DNA of 64,000 nt. It comes from CAIVVT01 sp963757265 (lineage in GTDB: Bacteria; Acidobacteriota; Terriglobia; Bryobacterales; Bryobacteraceae). This document shows, one piece after another, positions 57,977 to 64,000 of the stretch (its first letter is position 1; each line of letters opens with the position of its first letter). Below the pieces are notes generated by a model. The model had not been told where the DNA came from. It did no database searches and saw only the letters and a program-made list of their open reading frames with translations. The DNA lies in NCBI GenBank assembly GCA_963757265.1, contig CAVWRA010000006.1, forward strand, positions 1,674,001-1,738,000, read 5' to 3'. The translations under genes and the position numbers were made by a program.

Positions 57977-60610
57977 ATGGCGATTGATCTGGACAAACTA
58001 TCGGGCGAGCTGGAAGATGCTCTGGAGCGGGCGCGGCTGCTGGCCGAGCAGAGGCAGCAGGCGCAGATCACGCCCGTGCACATGCTGTACGTCCTGCTGG
58101 ACGGCGAGAGCGCGCTGGCGGCGGGGCTGGAGAAAGCGGGCATCGCCTGCGGCGCGCTGCTGGAGTCGTTCGCCACGCGGTTGAACAAAGAGGGGACGAA
58201 CAAGCTGGAGCCGGGGAAACGGCCGGTGGCGTCGCGGGCGCTGCGCGAGTTGATTGAGAAATCGTTCGAGAAAATGACTGCGCGCGGCGCCGAAGTCGCC
58301 GAGCCAATCGACTTCGTGCTGGCAGCGGTGGATTACGGCGAGGAAGGTCTGAAGGGCGATCTGCGGGGCGCGGGGGCCACCAAGCAGGCGGTCGAGAAAA
58401 CGGCCGAGACACGGACGGCGACTTCCGAGACGCTGGGCCAGCCGGGCGCGGCGGGCGCGGCGGCCAAGAGCGCGTCGTCGAAGGTGCTCGAACGGTTCGG
58501 GCGCGACCTCACCAAGGCAGCCGCGGCGGGGGAGCTGATGCCGGTGATCGGCCGGGACGAGGAGATCCGGCGCGTGATCCAGACGCTGCTCAGAAAGAGC
58601 AAGAACAACCCGGTGCTGGTGGGCGATCCGGGCACGGGCAAGACGGCGATCGCCGAGGGACTGGCATTGCGGATTGCGAGCGGCGACGTCCCCGAGTCAC
58701 TCAAGAAGTGCAAGGTGATCGCGCTGGACCTGACGTCGATGGTGGCGGGCGCAAAGTACCGCGGCGAGTTCGAAGAGCGGCTCAAGGCGGTGGTGGACGA
58801 AGTACGCGCCAGGAAGGGCGAGATCATTCTGTTCCTGGACGAACTGCACACGCTGGTGGGGGCGGGAGGCAATGAAGGGGGCATGGACGCGGCCAACATC
58901 CTGAAGCCGGCGCTGGCGCGCGGCGAGCTGCGCTGCCTGGGGGCGACGACGTTCGACGAGTACCGCGAGCGGATCGAGAAGGACGGGGCGCTGGCGCGCC
59001 GTTTCGACGTCGTCACGGTGAAGGAACCGACGGACGAAACGATGATGGTGATTCTGCGCGGGATTCGACCGCGCTACGAGGCGTATCACGGGGTGCGGCT
59101 GTCGGACGAAGCGCTGCAGGCGTCGGTGAAGCTGTCGAGGCGCTACATCCGCAACCGGTTCCTGCCGGACAAAGCGGTGGACGTGATCGACGAAGCGACG
59201 GCGCGCATCCGCATGCAAAGGGAATCGAAGCCGACGCAGATCGACCAACAGGAGCGGCTGCTCGTGCAGAAGCAGGCGCAACTGGAGGCGCTGGGAGGGT
59301 CGGCCACGACGGCGGCGCAGAAGCGAATCGTGGCCGAGCTGCAGGCGGCGGTGGATGAGCTCAAGCCCAAGGTGGAGGCGCTGGTCGGGCAGTGGAACAA
59401 GCAGAAGAGCGCGGCCGACAACCTGCAGAAGACGAAGCAGGCGATTCAGGAGCAGAGCGCGCTGCTGGAGGCGGCCGAAGCGAAAGGCGACGTGGCGAAG
59501 TCGGCCGAGATCCGTTATGGATCGTTGAAATACCTGGAGCAGCAGCGCGAGGACCTGGAGAAGCAGCTGAGCGAGGGCGCGGGGACGCAGATGGTGCCGG
59601 ACACGGTGCTGCCGGAGCATATCGCGGAGACGATCGCGGAGCGAGTGGGGGTGCCGATCAACCGCATGCTGGAGAGCGAACGCGACCGGCTGGTCAAAAT
59701 CGAGGAACGAATCGGCAGCCGCGTGTTCGGACAGGACGAAGCCGTGAGCGCCGTCTCCGACGCGGCGCGGCGCATGCGAGCCGATCTGCAGCCGGGGCGC
59801 AAACCGAACTCGTTCCTGTTCGTCGGGCCGACGGGCGTGGGCAAGACGGAACTGGCGAAGGCGCTGGCCGAGGCGCTCTTCGACGACGAAGCGGCGCTGG
59901 TGCGCATCGACATGGGCGAGTACAAGGACAAGTCATCGGTGGCGGGTCTGATCGGGTCGCGTCCGGGCCTGGTGGGGTCGGACGAGGGCGGGTTCCTGAC
60001 CGAGCAGGTGCGGCGCTCGCCGTATTCCATCGTGTTGTTCGACGAGGTGGAAAAGGGGCACCCGGAGATTCTGGACCTGCTGCTGGGCGTGCTGGACGAA
60101 GGGCGTCTCACGGATGCGAAGGGGCGCTTCTGCGACTTTTCAAACACGCTCATTATTTTCACGTCGAACCTGGGCGTGCGGGAATCGCTGGACGCCACGG
60201 ACGATCCGGACAAACGCAAGGACATCATCCTCGAAGTGGTGAAGGCCTCGCTGCGGCCGGAATTGTATAATCGGATCTCTCAAGTGATCGCTTTCAACCC
60301 GCTGGCTGAGCCTGAGCTGGAGAGAATCGTCAACGTCCAGCTGGCAGGCCTGAGGAAGAAGCTGGCGGACGACCGGGAGATCCAGCTCGATGTCACTCCG
60401 GAAGCCCTGGCTTACCTGGCCAAGCAATCCTATGATCCAGCCTACGGCGCCCGACCGGTGGGGCGAACCATGCAACAGCTCGTGCTGTCGCCGGTGGCCG
60501 CGGCGGTCATCGCGGGAGAGGTCCAAGCGGGACAGACTCTGCGGCTCGAGTACAGCGAGGCTGAAGGGCTGGCCTTCAGCGCCGTGGAAACAGCGGCGAG
60601 CGCGGGGTAG
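57977..60610 (+). CDS. clpV: ClpV/TssH-type AAA+ ATPase
   Basis: The 877-residue protein has a Clp N-terminal repeat domain, a first AAA+ module (GDPGTGKTAIAEGL, then LFLDELHTLVGAGG), a coiled-coil middle domain (about residues 410-530) and a second AAA+ module (GPTGVGKTELAKAL, then VLFDEVEKGHPEIL). ClpV takes apart contracted sheaths; ClpB is the alternative, but the operon context and an N-terminal stretch with ITPVHMLYVLLDGE favour ClpV. Length is as expected. GGAGG precedes the ATG by 9 bases. Confidence 0.88.
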   Translation: MAIDLDKLSGELEDALERARLLAEQRQQAQITPVHMLYVLLDGESALAAGLEKAGIACGALLESFATRLNKEGTNKLEPGKRPVASRALRELIEKSFEKMTARGAEVAEPIDFVLAAVDYGEEGLKGDLRGAGATKQAVEKTAETRTATSETLGQPGAAGAAAKSASSKVLERFGRDLTKAAAAGELMPVIGRDEEIRRVIQTLLRKSKNNPVLVGDPGTGKTAIAEGLALRIASGDVPESLKKCKVIALDLTSMVAGAKYRGEFEERLKAVVDEVRARKGEIILFLDELHTLVGAGGNEGGMDAANILKPALARGELRCLGATTFDEYRERIEKDGALARRFDVVTVKEPTDETMMVILRGIRPRYEAYHGVRLSDEALQASVKLSRRYIRNRFLPDKAVDVIDEATARIRMQRESKPTQIDQQERLLVQKQAQLEALGGSATTAAQKRIVAELQAAVDELKPKVEALVGQWNKQKSAADNLQKTKQAIQEQSALLEAAEAKGDVAKSAEIRYGSLKYLEQQREDLEKQLSEGAGTQMVPDTVLPEHIAETIAERVGVPINRMLESERDRLVKIEERIGSRVFGQDEAVSAVSDAARRMRADLQPGRKPNSFLFVGPTGVGKTELAKALAEALFDDEAALVRIDMGEYKDKSSVAGLIGSRPGLVGSDEGGFLTEQVRRSPYSIVLFDEVEKGHPEILDLLLGVLDEGRLTDAKGRFCDFSNTLIIFTSNLGVRESLDATDDPDKRKDIILEVVKASLRPELYNRISQVIAFNPLAEPELERIVNVQLAGLRKKLADDREIQLDVTPEALAYLAKQSYDPAYGARPVGRTMQQLVLSPVAAAVIAGEVQAGQTLRLEYSEAEGLAFSAVETAASAG

Positions 60611-60614
60611 AGCG

Positions 60615-62768
60615 ATGCGGGTGCTGGCGTGCCTGGTGCTGGGCGCATGCATCCTCGGCGCCAGGGACAATACCGTTTCGCGGGCCGAGGCGCAGGATGG
60701 ATGGCTGCTGCTGTTCGACGGCGAGTCGCTGTTCGGCTGGAGCCAGGATGGGAAGAAGTGGCATGTGGGCGACGGCGTCCTGAGCTGTGATTCGGGAGAC
60801 TGCGGCGAGCTGCGGACGAACGCGCCTTTCACGGATTACAGCCTGAAATTCGATTACCGCGCCGCGCGGGCGGACTCCGATGCGGGCCTGTTTTTCCGGT
60901 TCGCCAAGGAGGGCGCGCCGGCGGACAGCGGGTACGACCTGCGGCTGGGCGATTCCGACGGGAAGTGGCCGGCCGGGAGCATCGCGCAGCACCTCAAGGC
61001 CGAAGGAGGCAAGCTGGCCCCAAACCAGTGGCACAGCGTCGAGCTGGACGTGTCGGGCGACGATGTGAGCGTCAAAATCGACGGCCGGGCGGCCGCGTCC
61101 GGGAAAGAGAGCAAGTCCTACGCGGGCTACATCGCACTGGCGTGCCGACATGGGGGAAAATACGAGTTCCGGAACATCAAGCTGAAGCCGCTGGGGCTGA
61201 AGCCGATCTTCAACGGCACGGACCTGTCGGGCTGGAAGGCGGTGAATCCGCCGGCTCCAAAGCCGGGCGGCGGCGGCGTCATGAAGAAGTTCAAGCTCTT
61301 CGGCGGCGGCGGAGAGAAGAAGCCGCACGAAGCCAACTGGAGCCTGGCGAACGGTGCGATTCACGGCGCCAACGGACCCGGCCAACTGGAGACGCAGGCC
61401 GTGTATGACGATTTCCTGCTGCAGGTGCAAGTGAAGGTGACCCCTACCGGGAAGAAGCAGCCACCGCGGGCGGCGCTCCGTTTTCGCGGCGATCCCGGCC
61501 AGTTCGAATCGGGATATGAAGTATCGATCGAAAACGGCGTGTTAACGGGCAACCTGAGCGGGCTGAAGATCGCGCGCAAGGTGCTGGGCGACAACGATCA
61601 GTTCTTCACGGCGACGATTCTCGGGCGGGGGCGGCATGTCGAGATCTGGGTGAACGGGTACCCGGTGAATGAGTTTGACGATGTGCGCCCCGAGGGTACG
61701 TCGCCGAAGAAGGAGGCGCGGACGACGCCGGGAACGATTGCCCTGGGCGCGCCGGAAGGCGAAGGGACGATCGACTATCAGAACATCAAAATCGCGGCGC
61801 TTCCGAAGACCCTGGGCGGACAAACGGCCAAGGCAGCAGCCGCCGCACCGCCCGCCGCCGTGGCGGCGCCAACTCCGGCCCCGATGCCGCAGGGGCCGGC
61901 CGTTCAACAGCCGGTGGCGCCGGCGATGCAGCAATTGGCGGCACAACAAGCCCAGAACGAGCAGCGGCAGGCGCAGGTTTCCAAGCTGATGCAGCAGGCG
62001 CTGAATGCGGATCAACCCGAGACGCAGAAGGATCTGTATGAGAAGATCCTGGCGCTCGATCCGGGCAATGTCAACGCCGCGAACGGCTTTAAAGAGGCGC
62101 AGCAGAAGATCGCGCAGGCCAAGACGCAACAACAGAAAGAAACGGAGGAGAAGGCCCAACAGAGCCAGACCGAAGAGCAGAAGGCAGCCACGCTGGCGCA
62201 GTCTTTGCAGGCCGGTCAGGCGGCGTTTCTGATGGGCGACATCGCCACGGCCGCGGGCCAGTTGGCGATCGCGCAGCGAATCGCGCCGGACAATCCACAG
62301 GTGCAAAGCCTCAAACAACGCGTGGATGCGGCGGCTCAGCAGCGGGACAGGTTGAGGTACCTGCTGCTGGGCGGAGGGCTGCTGGTGCTGCTCGGAGGCG
62401 GAGGGTTGTTCTTATTCACGCGCGGCAAGAAGGACCCGTTTGTCGAAGTGATCGAGGGCGTGCAGAAGGGCGAGAAGTTCGCGTTGAACCAGGAGGTAGT
62501 GCACATCGGCGCGGTGGCTCAGGACGGCGGCATGAAGAACGACATCGTGCTGCAGGACGTGGAGCGGATGATTTCGCGGTTCCATTGCGAGATTCACGTC
62601 AAGGCGGGCAAGCTGTTTCTGATCGACTGCAACAGCTCCAACGGGACGCGGCTGGACGGACGGCGAGTCTCTCCCGGCAAGCCGGCGCGGCTCAAGAGCG
62701 GCTCGCGGGTCGAACTAGGCGGCACGTGCGCGCTGAGGGTGGGTTACGAGAAGCGCAAGAAGGCCTGA
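60615..62768 (+). CDS. Exported double DUF1080 protein with membrane helix and cytoplasmic FHA domain
   Basis: The ATG at 60615 lies 4 bases after the clpV stop. The 717-residue protein has a signal-like N-terminus, two DUF1080 (3-keto-disaccharide hydrolase/laminin-G-like) domains at about 28-195 and 196-397 (LLLFDGESLFGW, PIFNGTDLSGWKAV), a Pro/Ala/Gln linker, a coiled-coil/TPR-like region (440-575), one membrane helix (583-602) and a C-terminal FHA domain at 610-712 with ISRFHCEI and CNSSNGTRLDG. The layout places a sugar-binding domain outside the membrane and a phosphothreonine reader inside. I know of no described protein with this layout. A role as a sensor or anchor replacing the missing TssL/TssM is possible. 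Confidence 0.76.
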   Translation: MRVLACLVLGACILGARDNTVSRAEAQDGWLLLFDGESLFGWSQDGKKWHVGDGVLSCDSGDCGELRTNAPFTDYSLKFDYRAARADSDAGLFFRFAKEGAPADSGYDLRLGDSDGKWPAGSIAQHLKAEGGKLAPNQWHSVELDVSGDDVSVKIDGRAAASGKESKSYAGYIALACRHGGKYEFRNIKLKPLGLKPIFNGTDLSGWKAVNPPAPKPGGGGVMKKFKLFGGGGEKKPHEANWSLANGAIHGANGPGQLETQAVYDDFLLQVQVKVTPTGKKQPPRAALRFRGDPGQFESGYEVSIENGVLTGNLSGLKIARKVLGDNDQFFTATILGRGRHVEIWVNGYPVNEFDDVRPEGTSPKKEARTTPGTIALGAPEGEGTIDYQNIKIAALPKTLGGQTAKAAAAAPPAAVAAPTPAPMPQGPAVQQPVAPAMQQLAAQQAQNEQRQAQVSKLMQQALNADQPETQKDLYEKILALDPGNVNAANGFKEAQQKIAQAKTQQQKETEEKAQQSQTEEQKAATLAQSLQAGQAAFLMGDIATAAGQLAIAQRIAPDNPQVQSLKQRVDAAAQQRDRLRYLLLGGGLLVLLGGGGLFLFTRGKKDPFVEVIEGVQKGEKFALNQEVVHIGAVAQDGGMKNDIVLQDVERMISRFHCEIHVKAGKLFLIDCNSSNGTRLDGRRVSPGKPARLKSGSRVELGGTCALRVGYEKRKKA

Positions 62769-62780
62769 ACCAAGCGCGGA

Positions 62781-62801
62781 GGCGCGGATGGCATCCGCGC
62801 C
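62781..62801 (+). terminator. Hairpin after the T6SS operon
   Basis: GGCGCGGAT, a 3-base loop and ATCCGCGCC form a perfect 9-bp stem 12 bases after the stop at 62768. No proper T-run follows (GAGTTTCCCC lies 9 bases later), so it is a likely but not classical terminator. Confidence 0.5.
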
Positions 62802-63145
62802 GCGCGTGGCGAGTTTCCCCAACGGCGCAGGCCAAGCCAAGGCGAGGCAGAGCGCCGATGGGAGTGCGAGTTGAATGCCCGAGACGCGCCGCAATGAGCC
62901 GGCCGATGCCGGGCTGTATTTCGATTGAGAGTATAACAGCGGCCGTGAAAGGGTGGTCGGATCGAGCCGCAGGCTCTGCGATCGCCCGCGTGTGAAATGC
63001 GGGCGGGCCCCCGAGGGCCGGCGTTCAGGCGGAGCGGAGGCCAGAGGGGCGAAGACAGCCGTTCCCGTTCGCCGTGGATGATCTGGACTGTTCCGATCGC
63101 GCGCCCTTGAGGACCTGCCGGACAGAGGCCGGGGCGTCGATCGTG
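62802..63145. other. Gene-free region after the T6SS operon
   Basis: Open frames here have no recognisable protein features. A TATAAC near 62934 is the only promoter-like element. The region leads to a tRNA-Ser fragment at 63146. Confidence 0.4.
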
Positions 63146-63170
63146 TGGCGGTGAGGGTGGGATTCGAACC
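63146..63170 (-). repeat. 3'-end fragment of a tRNA-Ser gene (possible attachment site)
   Basis: On the minus strand the bases read GGTTCGAATCCCAC, then CCTCACC, G and CCA: T-loop, 3' half of the T-stem, 3' acceptor strand, discriminator and encoded CCA. The same acceptor end is found in bacterial tRNA-Ser genes. The 5' acceptor GGTGAGG and matching T-stem GTGGG are missing upstream (CTTGG is there instead), so only the last 25 or so bases remain. Such fragments are typical attachment sites left by integrases. Confidence 0.6.
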
Positions 63171-63187
63171 AAGGACGGGCACGGCGC

Positions 63188-63204
63188 ATCTGCAAGTTGC
63201 AGAT
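63188..63204. repeat. Perfect 7-bp inverted repeat
   Basis: ATCTGCA and TGCAGAT flank a 3-base loop. It is next to the tRNA fragment and may be an integrase-related or purely local hairpin. Confidence 0.4.
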
Positions 63205-63206
63205 AC

Positions 63207-63242
63207 TACGTTGCCTAGAATGCCAAGATTGCCACCATTGCC
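63207..63242 (-). repeat. Degenerate 9-base tandem repeat
   Basis: On the minus strand four consecutive units read GGCAATGGT, GGCAATCTT, GGCATTCTA and GGCAACGTA. Two looser copies of GGCAAT lie just upstream. There is no coding potential. A pair of CTAGACCC direct repeats follows at 63268-63275 and 63293-63300. Confidence 0.5.
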
Positions 63243-63403
63243 GTGGCGCATTGCCCGGTATTGCCCGCTAGACCCTCCTGGACCCTAATCAGCTAGACCC
63301 GAAAGACACTACCAACGCGCGCATTACAACATCCCTCTGGGCGGCCGGTCCACGCGTGCAAGCCATTCGTTTCATGCGCCGCACCGTTCAAGGTTGAAGC
63401 CTG

Positions 63404-63787
63404 TCACGAATCCTCAAGTCGGCGGCGGACTTCTTTACCACCCTCCGCCCTTCTTCTGATCTCCACCCCGCTTTCCGCCATCACCAGCTTCCCCATCGCC
63501 TGCGCCAGCGGCTCGAGTGCCGGCCGGGGCACAACCACGAGCCGCCAAGGCACCTCTGCTTGACTGTCCTGCACCGCGTACTCCACGTACAGCAGCGCGC
63601 CGGTGGTGATCTCCCCCACCTCGCTGGAGATGCTGAACCGGGCATGGCCAACATCGAGCCGGTTGCCGTCGAAGTCAGCAATGGTTGGCGCGTCTTTCTG
63701 GATCGACGCGTGGTCCAACCGGAGTTCAAATTGAGGGTTCACTGAGATCGTGATGTCCACACGGGGGCTTCCGCCTAACACGTTCAA
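63404..63787 (-). CDS. Hypothetical protein, 127 residues
   Basis: The start is a TTG with GGGAGG 5 bases upstream. The protein is soluble with a beta-rich first half (VDITISVNPQFELRLDHASI, ISSEVGEITTGALLYVEYAV) and a basic helical end. It is not recognised. Codon use is less GC-biased than in the T6SS genes, and it lies beyond the tRNA fragment, so it may belong to an acquired segment. Confidence 0.55.
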   Translation of the reverse strand: MNVLGGSPRVDITISVNPQFELRLDHASIQKDAPTIADFDGNRLDVGHARFSISSEVGEITTGALLYVEYAVQDSQAEVPWRLVVVPRPALEPLAQAMGKLVMAESGVEIRRRAEGGKEVRRRLEDS

Positions 63788-63853
63788 ATGTTCCTCCCAG
63801 AAAACTGAAAGCCAGCCAAGCGGCTGGCCCCAGTTTGTTCCTCCTCGAGCAGC

Positions 63854-64000
63854 CTAGTTCACAGCAGCGCGGCCGAGTGTCAGCCCGCAGATCTCGCGCC
63901 ACATCTCGACCACCCGCCGGAACTCCGGGCTGCGCATGATAAACTTGATCTCCATGTGGCGCAGGATCAACTCCGTCGGCGCCTCCTGCGGCTGCAGCTC
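63854..64000 (-). CDS. Hypothetical protein, C-terminal end (5' part outside window)
   Basis: An open frame enters from the right edge and stops at 63854, giving 48 residues (among them HMEIKFIMRSPEFRRVVEMW). It is helical and has no recognisable domain. It is upstream of and on the same strand as the 63404 gene, so the two may be co-transcribed. Confidence 0.45.
   Translation of the reverse strand, partial: ELQPQEAPTELILRHMEIKFIMRSPEFRRVVEMWREICGLTLGRAAVN

Noticed and set aside
63146..63240. Intact tRNA gene on the minus strand
   Set aside because: T-loop and acceptor 3' end are present, but there is no matching 5' acceptor strand, the T-stem has two mismatches, and the one possible anticodon hairpin lacks U33.
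63207..63242. CRISPR array
   Set aside because: The repeats are 9 bases long, contiguous and degenerate, with no spacers and no cas genes nearby.

Overview
The window is GC-rich bacterial chromosome, most likely from an acidobacterium of the Bryobacterales/Solibacter type. This placement is inferred from gene content, not from a marker gene: Tat-exported Gfo/Idh-type oxidoreductases and an enolase-superfamily enzyme, a PEP-CTERM protein, a bactofilin next to a methyltransferase-like gene, and BNR/Ycf48-like, PEGA and CPBP proteins. No rRNA, intact tRNA, CRISPR array or insertion sequence was found.

Layout. 1-2236: two exported sugar-metabolism-type genes (the first cut by the window edge). 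2324-10980: a minus-strand polyamine/membrane block (SPFH protein, AdoMet decarboxylase, two DUF4178 proteins, a small membrane protein, DUF350, membrane-embedded spermidine-synthase-like protein, FAD oxidoreductase), split by a lower-GC plus-strand insert (8390-9782) carrying an SDH/ClpP-like serine protease and a small partner. 11344-19311: an orphan gene, a LarA-like protein, two small ORFans, a frameshifted subtilisin, an NfnAB-type transhydrogenase pair and a dCMP deaminase. 19375-30003: a nine-gene methylmalonyl-CoA operon (transcarboxylase 5S, 12S and biotin subunits, epimerase, both mutase chains, MeaB GTPase, CoA-transferase) that together make a Wood-Werkman cycle for propionate formation or use. 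30360-43458: Ycf48-like and GAF proteins, bactofilin, oxidoreductases, a CPBP protease, a RelB/YafQ toxin-antitoxin pair, a PEGA protein and an ExuT-type MFS transporter. Reciprocal gene remnants show that an MFS-CPBP pair was once duplicated here.

43481-62768 is the most interesting part. On the minus strand are an E1-like ThiF protein, a membrane protein with two RING-like zinc domains, a ubiquitin-like protein ending in Gly and, beyond an intervening PEP-CTERM gene, an E2-like protein with an HPN...Cys active-site motif. Divergent from these, from a recognisable promoter, runs a long operon: a membrane FHA protein, a membrane von Willebrand A protein, then type VI secretion-like sheath, tube and baseplate genes, TssK, ClpV, and an exported two-domain DUF1080 protein with a cytoplasmic FHA domain. 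TssJ/L/M, VgrG and PAAR are absent. I read this as a ubiquitin-like conjugation module coupled to a phospho-regulated contractile injection system.

62769-64000: a hairpin, a 3'-end fragment of a tRNA-Ser gene (a possible integration site), short repeats, one hypothetical gene and one partial gene. Three genes carry single-base +1 frameshifts, which may be real or assembly errors. Several genes start 6-7 bases after a -10-like hexamer, which suggests leaderless transcripts.
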